Part shown: positions 1-8,475 of the stretch, piece after piece | How the letters are laid out: every line of letters begins with the position of its first letter | Numbering within the stretch: position 1 is the first letter of the stretch | Assembly: GCA_902495355.1 (NCBI GenBank) | Contig: CABUWV010000007.1 | Span: 1 to 64,000 of the forward strand | DNA length: 64,000 bases | Direction: 5' to 3' | Source of the DNA: an uncultured Collinsella sp. | GTDB taxonomy: Bacteria; Actinomycetota; Coriobacteriia; Coriobacteriales; Coriobacteriaceae | Made by a program: the position numbers and the translations under genes | The notes under the pieces: model-generated | What the model was told of the DNA's origin: nothing | The model's input: the letters and a program-made list of their open reading frames with translations, nothing else | The model's database searches: none

Positions 1-112
1 CATGAATGCGGCGTGGCCGCCACGGTTGGATTAGACACTCACCATTGTCGGCCTAATCCGCGGTCTTTCATGCAGCAGGGGCTCTCAATGTTTTTATGTC
101 CTGCTCATATCG

Positions 113-140
113 TCTCTGCTGGCAGTTTGGGACACTCCTT
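113..140. repeat. Left copy of a 28-bp direct repeat flanking the ATPase gene
   Basis: This 28-bp stretch recurs at 1626-1653 in the same orientation with two mismatches (core GGCAGTTTGG then ACACTCCTT). The two copies bracket the ATPase gene and its upstream tandem repeats. This could be a footprint of insertion or duplication, or a regulatory repeat. The first 165 bases of the window hold nothing else that I can support. Confidence 0.6.
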
Positions 141-165
141 ACGGGGCACCCCCCCTCCACAGCGC

Positions 166-1467
166 CTATGCCAGCTTGTCGATTTGCCCAATCTCCCAGA
201 GCGGAATGTTGACGAGCGTGCCCTCGTCTCTATATGCCGCTAACGATGTTCTCACGCAGCGCCCGAGTTTGAACTTCTCGCAGGCAGTCCTCAGGCTCTT
301 TGCTTTGAGATTCTCTGCCGCCTTGACCTCGAGCGGAAGCACGGTCCCCGCATGGTCGATGGCAAAGTCAGTCTCTGCATTGCCGGAGGAGGATGACCAA
401 TACGCGGGAGTTTTGCCTTGGAGCAAAAGCTCCTGTGCGACGTATTGCTCGGTCAGCGAGCCTTTGAACTCCGTAAAAACAGCGGGCCCGTTCAGAACAA
501 TGGCTGGCGTGAGGCCGGAGAGTGCTCCGAGGATGCCGGTGTCGATGCAGAACAGCTTGAAGCCCGAGAGATCCTCGTAGCTTGTGAGCGGTGCTCTTAG
601 GGCGGAAACACGTGGTACCTTATGAACGATTCCATAGTCCATGAGCCACTGGAGGCTTTCCTCAAAATCGCGTGCGCGCGCCCCGGGACGAAGCGCGCCG
701 TAGACGAACTTCTTGTTTTCCTTTGCGAGCTGGCCGGGAAGGGATTTCCAAACCAGCCTCATGCGCTCGACGATGCGGGCTGGCGCATGCTTGCCAAAAT
801 CGGATTCATAAGCTTCGATGATTTGCTGCTGAAGCCTGCGGGCCTCGATGAAATCGTGGGAGGCGGCGAAAGCGGAGACAACTTCTGGCATGCCACCGAC
901 AACGAGGTATTCCTTGAGCAGGCGCTCGAGCTTTTCGGAAACGTTTGTCAGCAGGTCCATGTCTGCGGCAAGGATGGCATCTGCGAGCGGATCGCCATCG
1001 ACGGCACGAACGAACTCGACAAACCCCATGGGGCGCATGGTGAGCTGGTCGATCTTGCCGACGGGGAACGACTCGTTTTCGCGTCGGAGCGCGAGCCCCA
1101 TATAGGAGCCGGCTGCCACGATATGGTATTCCGGCGCCAGCTCGTTGAAGTATTTGAGCGAGGTGATGCCACGCGGTGCCTCTTGGATTTCGTCGAAGAT
1201 GATGAGCGTGTCTGTCGGCGTTATGGTCTGGCCGCGCAGGAGCTCTATCTGGGAGATGATGCGTTTGGGGTCAAGGCTTCCGTCGAACAGCGAACGTGCG
1301 CCCGGTTCGAGCATAAAGTCAAAGCGGATGACGTTTTGATACTGCTGGCCTGCGAATTCGTTAAGAAGCCAGGTTTTTCCCGTCTGGCGGGCCCCCTTAA
1401 GCAGGAGGGGCTTGCGGTTTGCCCTAGATTTCCAAGCGATGAGTTCGTCCATTAGCTGTCGCTGCAT
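166..1467 (-). CDS. ATP-binding protein, AAA_14/DUF4143 family
   Basis: The 433-residue protein begins with a P-loop ATPase domain: Walker A GARQTGKTW near residues 25-33 and a Walker B LIIFDEIQEAP near residue 88. The C-terminal third matches the DUF4143 type, with a nuclease-like VLPLEVKAAENLKAKSL stretch (E..K) near residues 376-392. Family members are widespread orphan ATPases of unknown cellular role, often in accessory DNA. The start is supported by AGGAGG about 4 bases before the ATG. It stands alone, preceded by 33-bp tandem repeats and bracketed by a 28-bp direct repeat, which suggests a self-contained cassette. The domain assignment is firm; the function is unknown. Confidence 0.9.
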   Translation of the reverse strand: MQRQLMDELIAWKSRANRKPLLLKGARQTGKTWLLNEFAGQQYQNVIRFDFMLEPGARSLFDGSLDPKRIISQIELLRGQTITPTDTLIIFDEIQEAPRGITSLKYFNELAPEYHIVAAGSYMGLALRRENESFPVGKIDQLTMRPMGFVEFVRAVDGDPLADAILAADMDLLTNVSEKLERLLKEYLVVGGMPEVVSAFAASHDFIEARRLQQQIIEAYESDFGKHAPARIVERMRLVWKSLPGQLAKENKKFVYGALRPGARARDFEESLQWLMDYGIVHKVPRVSALRAPLTSYEDLSGFKLFCIDTGILGALSGLTPAIVLNGPAVFTEFKGSLTEQYVAQELLLQGKTPAYWSSSSGNAETDFAIDHAGTVLPLEVKAAENLKAKSLRTACEKFKLGRCVRTSLAAYRDEGTLVNIPLWEIGQIDKLA

Positions 1468-1510
1468 ACTGCCTCCTAACGATCATGGTTAGTATAAGAC
1501 CGTTTCGGTC

Positions 1511-1609
1511 TTTCCATCGAAAAATGTGGGAGTAAACCACGTTTTTCCATCGAATAATGTGGGAGGCAACCACGTTTTTCCATCGAATAGTGCGGGGGTT
1601 TAGGTCGGC
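1511..1609. repeat. Three tandem 33-bp repeats upstream of the ATPase gene
   Basis: Copies start at 1511, 1544 and 1577. Each begins TTTCCATCGAA and carries GTGGGAG and ACCACGTT; the third copy decays after about 20 bases. They lie 44-142 bp upstream of the ATPase start codon, a position suited to promoter or operator function. The 33-bp period is a multiple of three, so a spurious minus-strand ORF stays open through them. Confidence 0.7.
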
Positions 1610-1625
1610 ACCTGGGGGCGTTCCT

Positions 1626-1653
1626 TCTCTGCCGGCAGTTTGGAACACTCCTT
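1626..1653. repeat. Right copy of the 28-bp direct repeat
   Basis: Matches 113-140 at 26 of 28 positions, in the same orientation. It lies just beyond the 33-bp tandem repeats and before the galT terminator. Confidence 0.6.
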
Positions 1654-1678
1654 GTTTTGGTGCAAATTAGCTACCCTT

Positions 1679-1725
1679 GCATCAGAAAACGGCGCCCGTC
1701 GGCGATGTTGCCGGCGGGCGCCGTT
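1679..1725 (-). terminator. Intrinsic terminator after galT
   Basis: A long GC-rich hairpin (arms starting AACGGCGCCCG with its complement, loop GATGTT region) is followed on the minus strand by TTTTCT. It lies about 55 bp after the galT stop codon. Confidence 0.8.
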
Positions 1726-1779
1726 GTCGTGTAGGTGGCTATGTCGTGCGGGCTGCTGTTGAACGTTCGAGCTCGCGTG

Positions 1780-3408
1780 CTACAGCGAGTCGATAAAGCG
1801 CTGCTGGGCGGCGCGTCCTGCCTCGTCCCATTTAAAGACGCCGGCGTTGTCGAGCACGTGGCCAAACACCACGCCGACCTCCTCGTGCAGGATGTCGATG
1901 GCGTTATCCGCCGTAAGTTCATCGGCGCGGCGTGCAAAGACATCCTCGGCCCATGCGGCGTGGCTGCGGCAAAGGTCGTCGCCCTCGAGTGCGGCGCCAA
2001 GGTCGTAGCTTGCGTCGACCTTGGCGGCCAGCAGGTGCTCGCGGACGGCGCCGAGCTCGGGAACCAGGCGTGGCGGCAAAATGGCCAGGCCCATGACCTC
2101 GATCAGGCCGATGTTCTCCTTCTTAATGTGGTGATACTCGGCATGCGGGTGGAACACGCCCAGCGGATGCTCGTCGGTCGTGATGTTGCAGCGAAGCGCC
2201 AGGTAGGCCTCGTAAATCTCGCCGCCGGCGTTGCCGCGGGAGTCGACGCGGCGGATGACGGGCGTCACAGTGTTGTGCGCCACGCCGTCGGCTGTGTGCG
2301 CGATGACGCCAACCGACTCATCGGTCCACTCGCGCCAGGCGAGGATAATCTTCTCGGCGGCGTCGAGCAGCTGAGCGCGGTCGTGCGAGCGCAGTCGCAG
2401 CACCGAAAGCGGCCACTGCAACACGGTACCGCTGACCTGGTCAAAGCCGGACACGCTAAACTGCGAGACCTCAGCGGCGTGCATCATGGGGAACTCGTGC
2501 GCGCCGCCCTGGAAGTGGTCGTGCGACAAGATCGAGCCGCCCACGATGGGCAGGTCGGCGTTGGAGCCGATGAAGTAGTGCGGGAACAGGTCCACAAAAT
2601 CGAGCAGGCAGGTCAGACCCTTGCGGTCGACGTGCATCGGGCGATGCTCGGAGCTCATGGCAATGCAGTGCTCGTTAAAGTACGCGTACGGGCTGTACTG
2701 GAAACCCCAGCGCTCGCCGTCGAGCTGGATGGGGATAACACGCAGATTCTGGCGGGCGGGGTGAGCGCCGCCGTCGGCTGCGGCGGAGCGTCCGGGATAC
2801 CCCTCGTTTTCGATGCACAGTTGACAGGCGGGATACTTCTCGCCCGTGTTCTTGGCTGCACCTGCCGCGGCGATATCGCGCGGGTCCTTTTCGGGCTTTG
2901 ACAGGTTGATAGTGATCTCCAGGTCACCCCAGTTGGTGGGGGTGTTCCATTTGATATTGCGCGCGATGGCGGCACGGCGCACGTAGCCGGCGTCGCAGCA
3001 CAGGCCGTAGAACCAGTCGGTCGCGGCGCGGGGCTCGTTGACGCCCATACGTCCGTTGAACTCTTCGTTTACAACCGAAGGCCTCGGCATGAGCGCGCCC
3101 ATGATGCGCATGGCGATGCGGTCGCGGCCCGACGCCGTGTCCTCGGCAGCACCGTTGGCAACGGCGGCCTCGGAAAGCGCGGCAAGCGTGCCCTCCAGGT
3201 CAAAGTCGGGGAGTGTATCGGGGTGCAAGAGCGAGAGTTTCTCGACCTGGAGCGCCCAGGCCATGTCGAGCGCCGGGCCCGTAGCACCGATGCACTCCAA
3301 AATGGTGTTGTAGGCCCAGATGCGATCGTCCTGTCCGATCATCGATCGGTGGATGGCATATTCGATGAGGCCCTGCGCAGCCTCGCGTACGTCAGTCATT
3401 ACAGCCAT
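1780..3408 (-). CDS. galT: UDP-glucose--hexose-1-phosphate uridylyltransferase, type 2
   Basis: Leloir pathway enzyme that transfers UMP between UDP-glucose and galactose-1-phosphate in the cytoplasm. At 542 residues it has the size and sequence style of the Firmicutes-type (type 2) family rather than the ~350-residue E. coli type. Visible family stretches include a GGSILSHDHFQGG histidine motif near residue 291 and a HPHAEYHHIKKENIGLIEV stretch near residues 421-439. It is the second gene of galK-galT. The start at 3408 overlaps the galK stop region, with GGGGG 10 bases upstream. An alternative ATG at 3399 forms a TAATG overlap with the galK stop codon, so translation is likely coupled to galK. 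Confidence 0.95.
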   Translation of the reverse strand: MAVMTDVREAAQGLIEYAIHRSMIGQDDRIWAYNTILECIGATGPALDMAWALQVEKLSLLHPDTLPDFDLEGTLAALSEAAVANGAAEDTASGRDRIAMRIMGALMPRPSVVNEEFNGRMGVNEPRAATDWFYGLCCDAGYVRRAAIARNIKWNTPTNWGDLEITINLSKPEKDPRDIAAAGAAKNTGEKYPACQLCIENEGYPGRSAAADGGAHPARQNLRVIPIQLDGERWGFQYSPYAYFNEHCIAMSSEHRPMHVDRKGLTCLLDFVDLFPHYFIGSNADLPIVGGSILSHDHFQGGAHEFPMMHAAEVSQFSVSGFDQVSGTVLQWPLSVLRLRSHDRAQLLDAAEKIILAWREWTDESVGVIAHTADGVAHNTVTPVIRRVDSRGNAGGEIYEAYLALRCNITTDEHPLGVFHPHAEYHHIKKENIGLIEVMGLAILPPRLVPELGAVREHLLAAKVDASYDLGAALEGDDLCRSHAAWAEDVFARRADELTADNAIDILHEEVGVVFGHVLDNAGVFKWDEAGRAAQQRFIDSL

Positions 3409-4604
3409 GCCGCGTAAGCCCCCTTGTCAGAAATTGCGTAGTGACGGGCAGAGCCCTCGCCCAGCCAGCCGTTCATCTTGGTGATGAAGGTGTCGACCAG
3501 GTCGAGCGGCACGAAGGCCTGGATGGTGCCACCAAAGCCGCCGCCGTGGATACGAACGGCGCCGCGCCCGTCAAGCACATGCTCGGCCAGTGCCAGGGCA
3601 TACATCGAAGGCTGCTCGGAGCCCAGCTTGGCAACGACATTCTGCAGGTACATGGCAGAGCTGGCGCCGGACTCGCGCGTCAGGACCAGGAACTGATCGA
3701 TGTCGCCGGCGTTCAGGGCCGCCCAGCGCTTGTCGACCAGGCCGTTTTCGTACCAGTAGTGAACGGCGCGCAGGCAGGCGCGGTCGCCCAGCTTGGCGCG
3801 CAGCTCGGGGAGCTTGGCGTCAAAGTCCGCCACGTTTACCTCGCACAGGCGTGCCTTGCCAAACTCGGCAGCGACGTCCTGCATCTCGCGCGGAACGGCG
3901 GCGTAGTCGTCGGTGGCGGCCACGTGGTCGGCACCGACCTTAACGAGCACGAGCGCATAACCGTGATCCTCAAAGTTGAGCTCGAGCTTCTGGGTTTTAG
4001 GCTGAGCCTGGTCCTCAAAGTCCATGTAGGCGAGGCCGCCCAGGCACACAGCGGCTTGGTCCATCAGACCGCAGGGCTTGCCGTAATAGTTGTTCTCGGT
4101 GCGCTGGCTCATCTGGGCGAGCGCGACGGGTTCGATGGCGGGTGCGCCCCAGAGCGTCTCCATGGCGCGACCGTATGCCGCCTCGACAGCAGCGGAGCTG
4201 GAAAGGCCGCCGCCCGAGGGGACGGAGCAGGTGAAGGCAAAGTCGAAGCCCTGGGGCTCAACGCCAAGCGCTGCGACCTCGTGGGCCATGCCGCGGACGA
4301 GGCTCGCGGACGTGCCCTTCTCGGACTCCTGAACGTCTAGCGTGTCGAGCGCGATCTCAAACGTGGGATAGCCCTCGTCGGCAACGCGAACCTTGTTGGA
4401 ATCGGTTGCCACGGCGATGCCGTCGACAGCGACATCGAGCGAGCCGGCGATGACGTGGCCGCCCTCGTGGTCGGTGTGGTTGCCGCTGATCTCGGAACGG
4501 CCGGGCGCGTGTACGTAGAGCACCTGGCGGTCGCCGATGGGGCCAAACTCCTCCTCAAATAGCTTGGTGAGCGTGGCGAATGTCTTTTCGTCGGGGGTGG
4601 TCAT
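3399..4604 (-). CDS. galK: Galactokinase
   Basis: The 401-residue GHMP kinase phosphorylates galactose with ATP. Visible motifs are the galactokinase signature APGRSEISGNHTDHEGG near residues 34-50, the ATP-binding SVPSGGGLSSSAAVE stretch near 120-134 and the C-terminal RIHGGGFGGT motif. I start it at 4604, because AAGGA lies a few bases upstream and the sequence from MTTPDEKTF fits the family N-terminus; the reading frame stays open upstream but without support. It is the first gene of the galK-galT operon, divergent from a LacI-type regulator. Two operator-like inverted repeats lie 41 and 110 bp upstream. Confidence 0.96.
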   Translation of the reverse strand: MTTPDEKTFATLTKLFEEEFGPIGDRQVLYVHAPGRSEISGNHTDHEGGHVIAGSLDVAVDGIAVATDSNKVRVADEGYPTFEIALDTLDVQESEKGTSASLVRGMAHEVAALGVEPQGFDFAFTCSVPSGGGLSSSAAVEAAYGRAMETLWGAPAIEPVALAQMSQRTENNYYGKPCGLMDQAAVCLGGLAYMDFEDQAQPKTQKLELNFEDHGYALVLVKVGADHVAATDDYAAVPREMQDVAAEFGKARLCEVNVADFDAKLPELRAKLGDRACLRAVHYWYENGLVDKRWAALNAGDIDQFLVLTRESGASSAMYLQNVVAKLGSEQPSMYALALAEHVLDGRGAVRIHGGGFGGTIQAFVPLDLVDTFITKMNGWLGEGSARHYAISDKGAYAAWL

Positions 4605-4644
4605 GGGAGTCCTTTCCTTGGCGCGCACGGATGAGTTTTGCGTC

Positions 4645-4661
4645 GTTATGAGTACGTTAAC
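4645..4661. promoter_or_regulatory. Operator-like site O1 of the gal region
   Basis: GTTATGAGTACGTTAAC. Its exact reverse complement recurs at 4714-4730, 52 bp away. The site is 41 bp upstream of the galK start. Binding by the adjacent LacI-type protein is inferred from position and symmetry. Confidence 0.65.
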
Positions 4662-4713
4662 AACTTGAAGCGGCATGAACCAAGTGTTCACGATACCGCA
4701 CGTTACGGGCTAT

Positions 4714-4730
4714 GTTAACGTACTCATAAC
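4714..4730. promoter_or_regulatory. Operator-like site O2 of the gal region
   Basis: GTTAACGTACTCATAAC is a perfect 17-bp inverted copy of O1. A third partial copy (GAGTACGTTAACA) lies at 4837-4849, closer to the regulator gene. Three sites in a divergent intergenic region fit DNA looping by a LacI-type tetramer or dimer pair. Confidence 0.65.
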
Positions 4731-4836
4731 ACAACGCTTGTCACTTTTTGAGAATCTGGTAATCGGTAGAAATACGGCCGTGAACGGTACTGCCGTATGG
4801 ACTTATAAAGCAGAAGAGATGCGGATTGAAAAAGTA

Positions 4837-4849
4837 GAGTACGTTAACA
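4837..4849. promoter_or_regulatory. Partial third operator-like site
   Basis: GAGTACGTTAACA shares 13 bases with O1 (4645-4661) in the same orientation. It is 94 bp upstream of the LacI-type regulator start, consistent with autoregulation. Apart from these sites the 338-bp galK-regulator gap shows no gene. Confidence 0.5.
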
Positions 4850-4942
4850 TGCGTCCGACGATAGCGGGCCTCGGCGCGGGATGTATTTCTGCCCGGGCCG
4901 GCATTCACGCTATTCAGATCTCGCAAGGGTGAAGGTGATCCT

Positions 4943-5974
4943 GTGGCAAGGCGCCCGTCCAACGATACAGGTACGCGTCCGGTCTCCATGGCCGACGTCG
5001 CCCGCGCTGCTGGCGTTTCGCAGCAGACGGTTTCGCGCGTCGCTAACGGCTTGCCCAACGTTAACGAGCAGACGCGCCAGCGCGTGCAGTCCGCTATGCA
5101 AGAGCTCGGCTTTCGTCCGAGTTATGCCGGTCGCTCGCTGCGCGACGGTCGATACCATTCGGTTGGCCTATGCGTCAACGATGTCACCAAGTTTGGCAAC
5201 CTCTCAATGATCGACGGCATCGCCAGCGCTGCTCGCGAGCATAATTGTGCCATCACGCTGGTCGAGATGTCCAAGACCGAGGAGTTTTCGCTTGCCGAGG
5301 CCACGCGTCGTATGGCCGCATTGCCGGTGGACGGCATCATCATCGGCATGAGCCGCATGGCGCCCGATTTTGAGACGTTTGATCCACTGCCGGGCATTGG
5401 CACGGTCATCGTTACCATGTACGCGCACCCGCGGGTGACCACGGTCGACTCCGATCATTACGGCTGCTCGCTCTTGCTTATGGATCACCTGTTTGAGCTA
5501 GGACACGAGCAGATTCGCTATATTGGCGGCCCGTCGTTCTCGGTCGACGAGCAATTTCGTCGCGCCGGTTGGCGGGATGCGCTCGAGCGTAAACACATCG
5601 AGCCGGCGGAGCCGCTCGAGGGTGACTGGTCTGCCAACAGCGGTTACGAGGCCGGCAGGTACCTGGCCGAGCACGATCGCACCATGACGGCGATTTACGC
5701 GGCAAACGACCAGATGGCAAACGGCGCAATTGCGGCGCTGCGCGATAGCGGCCTGCGTGTGCCCGAGGACGTGAGCGTGGTGGGCGTCGACGATTCGCTC
5801 GATGATTTTGTGGCACACAACGAGCTCACGACCGTGCGATTCGATCTACATCAGCGCGGACGCGAGGTGTTTGAGCATGCGGTTCCCGAGGCGGGTACGG
5901 CGGGTAAAACCGTTGCCATTCGTATTCCCGGTCAGCTCATTATTCGACATAGCACGGCGATACTGCGCGCATAG
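4943..5974 (+). CDS. LacI family transcriptional regulator, probably of the gal operon
   Basis: The 343-residue protein has an N-terminal LacI helix-turn-helix (SMADVARAAGVSQQTVSRVANG, residues about 15-36) and a periplasmic-binding-protein-like sugar-sensing domain. The hinge and core look complete, including DGIIIGMS, AIYAANDQMANGA and DVSVVGVDDS. It starts at a GTG with AAGG about 8 bases upstream. It is divergent from galK-galT, and three copies of one operator-like motif lie between the two. Regulation of the gal genes with a galactoside inducer is inferred from this context. The true effector is not visible in the sequence. Confidence 0.93.
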   Translation: MARRPSNDTGTRPVSMADVARAAGVSQQTVSRVANGLPNVNEQTRQRVQSAMQELGFRPSYAGRSLRDGRYHSVGLCVNDVTKFGNLSMIDGIASAAREHNCAITLVEMSKTEEFSLAEATRRMAALPVDGIIIGMSRMAPDFETFDPLPGIGTVIVTMYAHPRVTTVDSDHYGCSLLLMDHLFELGHEQIRYIGGPSFSVDEQFRRAGWRDALERKHIEPAEPLEGDWSANSGYEAGRYLAEHDRTMTAIYAANDQMANGAIAALRDSGLRVPEDVSVVGVDDSLDDFVAHNELTTVRFDLHQRGREVFEHAVPEAGTAGKTVAIRIPGQLIIRHSTAILRA

Positions 5975-6103
5975 TTTTTGCAGGTAAACGGCAGTATATT
6001 CCGCCTCAATTACAATCGGTAAGGATGCTGACGGATAGCCGTGGCTATGAAGGCGAGTGTTATGATAGACGGGTTCTTTTGTCTATCTAGGAGGCTTTGC
6101 CTG

Positions 6104-7264
6104 ATGGAGATCACCAAGGATATCCGCTACATCGGTGTCGACGATCACGACATTGACCTGTTCGAGGGCCAGTACGACGTGTCCGAGAACGGCATGGCAT
6201 ACAACAGCTATGTTATCTTGGGCGATAAAATCGCTGTCGCCGATTCGGTCGACGCTGGCTTTGTCGACGAGTGGCTCGGCAACCTCGAGGCCGTGCTCGA
6301 TGGCCGTACGCCCGACTACCTGGTCGTTCATCACATGGAGCCCGATCACTCCGCCGGTATCGCTGCCTTTATGGAGCGCTATCCCCAGGCGCAGATCGTG
6401 GCCAACATGGGTGCTTTCCGCATGATGGTCAACTACTTTGGCACCGACTACCCCGAGCGCAAGATGGTCGTCAAAGAGGGCGACGTACTCGACCTGGGTG
6501 GCCACAGCCTGACCTTTATCGGCGCCCCCAACGTTCACTGGCCTGAGGTGATCTTCTCCTACGAGTCCACCGACAAGGTGCTCTTTAGTGCCGACGGCTT
6601 TGGCAAGTTTGGCGCCAACGACATCGAGGATCCCGAGGGCTGGGCTTGCGAGGCTCGCCGCTACTACTTTGGCATCGTCGGTAAGTTCGGCAAGTTTGTG
6701 CAGGCCGTCCTCAAGAAGGCCGCCGACCTGGACATCCAGATCATCTGCCCGCTCCACGGCCCCGTGCTGACCGAGAACCTGGGCTACTACCTCGACACCT
6801 ATAACACCTGGTCGAGCTATCAGCCCGAGGACGAGGGTATCACGATCGCCTATGCGAGCGTCTATGGCCACCTGAAGGCTGCCGTCGAGGAGCTCGCATC
6901 TGCGCTTGAGGCTCGCGGCCAGAAGGTTTCCGTCTTTGACCTGGCTCGCGACGACATGGCCGAGGCCGTTGAGGATGCGTTCCGCTACGACCGCCTGGTG
7001 CTCGCTTCCATCACCTATCAGGGCGAGATCTTCCCGTTCATGAGCACCTTTATCCACACACTTGCCGAGCATGCCTACCAGAACCGTACCGTGGCGCTTG
7101 TCGAGTCCGGTTCCTGGGCGCCTGCAGCGGCCAAGATTATGACCAAGGAGCTCGAGGGTATGAAGGACATCACCCTGACGCAGAACAAGGTGACAGTGCT
7201 GGGCTCGCTCAACGACGCCTCGCGCGCTCAGATCGAGGCCCTCGCCGACGAGCTCTCCAAGTAG
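6104..7264 (+). CDS. fprA: Class A flavodiiron protein (FprA family A-type flavoprotein)
   Basis: The 386-residue cytoplasmic enzyme reduces O2 to water and/or NO to N2O in anaerobes. The N-terminal metallo-beta-lactamase-like di-iron domain shows the ligand motif HHMEPDHSAG (near residues 80-89), then VHWPE and SADGFG. The C-terminal flavodoxin-like domain carries the FMN-binding stretch IAYASVYGHLK near residue 247. There is no rubredoxin extension, so it is class A. AGGAGG lies 9 bases before the ATG at 6104; an upstream in-frame ATG lacks a ribosome site. It is monocistronic and ends in an intrinsic terminator. Its presence points to an anaerobe that meets traces of oxygen. Confidence 0.95.
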   Translation: MEITKDIRYIGVDDHDIDLFEGQYDVSENGMAYNSYVILGDKIAVADSVDAGFVDEWLGNLEAVLDGRTPDYLVVHHMEPDHSAGIAAFMERYPQAQIVANMGAFRMMVNYFGTDYPERKMVVKEGDVLDLGGHSLTFIGAPNVHWPEVIFSYESTDKVLFSADGFGKFGANDIEDPEGWACEARRYYFGIVGKFGKFVQAVLKKAADLDIQIICPLHGPVLTENLGYYLDTYNTWSSYQPEDEGITIAYASVYGHLKAAVEELASALEARGQKVSVFDLARDDMAEAVEDAFRYDRLVLASITYQGEIFPFMSTFIHTLAEHAYQNRTVALVESGSWAPAAAKIMTKELEGMKDITLTQNKVTVLGSLNDASRAQIEALADELSK

Positions 7265-7296
7265 CGACACGTTCACTTTTGACACTCAACCATCAC

Positions 7297-7338
7297 AACC
7301 ACCACAAAGGGGACAGGCACCTTTGTGGTGGTTTTGTT
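7297..7338 (+). terminator. Intrinsic terminator after fprA, with a GGGACAGG loop
   Basis: Perfect arms AACCACCACAAAGG and its complement enclose a loop containing GGGACAGGCA, followed by TTGTTT. The loop resembles the core of the repeats at 15589, 44221, 52187 and 53427. It may also serve the convergent DeoR-type gene. Confidence 0.8.
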
Positions 7339-8141
7339 TAAGCGCCGGCGATGATGAGGGCTGGGGTGGTTCCATCGGTGGCCTCGGCGATTGAGGTGGC
7401 GACGGAATGATCGGGGTCACGGTCCATCACGATGGTGTCGACATCGGTCAGCTCGGCAAAGCGGTACATGCCGCGTCCGTTAACCTTGCTGGCGTCCATG
7501 AGGGTGACGCTTTGATGGGCCGCGCCGATCATAGCCGTTTTGGTCTCGGCCATCTGGGGAAAGTCGGTCGTAAAGCCGCAGCCGGGAACAAAAGCGCCAG
7601 GGCACATGACGGCAAGGTCGGCGTGGACCATTTGGAGCGCCTGCATGGTGAGCGGTCCGTACAAATAACGATGGCCTTTGCGCAGTGCCCCGCCCAGCAT
7701 GACGACATCGACCGAGGGCATGCTCTCGTCGATATAATCGGCGATGGTAATGTCGGCCGTGATAACGGTGATGCCGTCGCGCTGATCGAGGAGCCGGACG
7801 AACTCGAGCGCGGTGGTGCCTGAGTCGACGAGCAGCGTGTCGCCGTCGTTGACGAGCTCGATGGCGCTTTGCGCGATGGCCTGCTTGGCAGCGACGTTGA
7901 CATTGATGCGGCGATCCTGCGTGGAGACGGTCAGGCGTTTGTGGAGCGAGACGGCACCGCCGTGCGTGCGGCGCAGCTTGCCTGCTTCGGCGAGCGCGTC
8001 CAGGTCGGCGCGGGCGGTGACGGAGGACACGCCAAAGGTCTGGGCGATTTCTGCTACCTGCACCGAGGCGTTATGATCGAGCATTTCCATAATCGCGGTA
8101 CGGCGTTCGTCGGCAAAAGCACGGTTGGTGGCTTGGGCCAT
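7338..8141 (-). CDS. DeoR family transcriptional regulator
   Basis: From the start I prefer (8141, GGAG 6 bases upstream) the protein has 267 residues. It has an N-terminal DeoR winged helix (ERRTAIMEMLDHNASVQVAE followed by GVSSVTARADLDALAEAGK) and a C-terminal DeoR sensor domain with DTLLVDSGTTALEF, typical of phosphosugar-sensing regulators. The frame is open to 8198, which would add 19 residues without a good ribosome site. It is divergent from class II aldolase, so control of fba or of itself by a glycolytic intermediate is a plausible inference. The ligand is unknown. Confidence 0.9.
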   Translation of the reverse strand: MAQATNRAFADERRTAIMEMLDHNASVQVAEIAQTFGVSSVTARADLDALAEAGKLRRTHGGAVSLHKRLTVSTQDRRINVNVAAKQAIAQSAIELVNDGDTLLVDSGTTALEFVRLLDQRDGITVITADITIADYIDESMPSVDVVMLGGALRKGHRYLYGPLTMQALQMVHADLAVMCPGAFVPGCGFTTDFPQMAETKTAMIGAAHQSVTLMDASKVNGRGMYRFAELTDVDTIVMDRDPDHSVATSIAEATDGTTPALIIAGA

Positions 8142-8475
8142 GCTTGCTCCATTCTCGGCTAAATTTGCAGGAATTGTGTTGACTCTATTTTCGTTCATTT
8201 TCTTTTTGAGTAAGAAAACACCTTTCGATTACTTATCTTTTCTATAAAAGAAAGACGCTGAACGCCTAAAATTCAATATCGAACACGCCCACTTGGCTTC
8301 AATTCCTTCCGTTTGCTTTTCAAAAACGACGGTATTGACCTGCATGGGCTCAATATCTCGCGCGTGTAAAGGCGCTGAATTTCATACAATGAGCGCAGTA
8401 AAACGCAAGGTAAAACGCCTTGTGAACAACTACGCCCGATGTCCAGATGCGGGCGAGGGAGAGGAGCAAACGCTC
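8142..8475. promoter_or_regulatory. Divergent control region between the DeoR-type gene and fba
   Basis: About 330 bp with no gene. Between 8198 and 8260 it is AT-rich and carries repeated TTTC/GAAA motifs, such as CCTTTCGATT and a near-palindrome CTTTTCTATAAAAGAAAG. Such repeats resemble DeoR-family operators. No strong sigma-70 promoter could be pinned down by eye. Confidence 0.4.

Noticed and set aside
13..243. Plus-strand ORF at the window start
   Set aside because: No ribosome site or domain, and it overlaps the well-supported ATPase gene.
1511..1609. CRISPR array
   Set aside because: The 33-bp units are directly abutting with no unique spacers, and no cas gene is near.
1424..1648. Minus-strand ORF across the 33-bp repeats (repeating RWKNVV)
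   Set aside because: The repetition is a by-product of a repeat length divisible by three; it has no ribosome site and overlaps the ATPase start.
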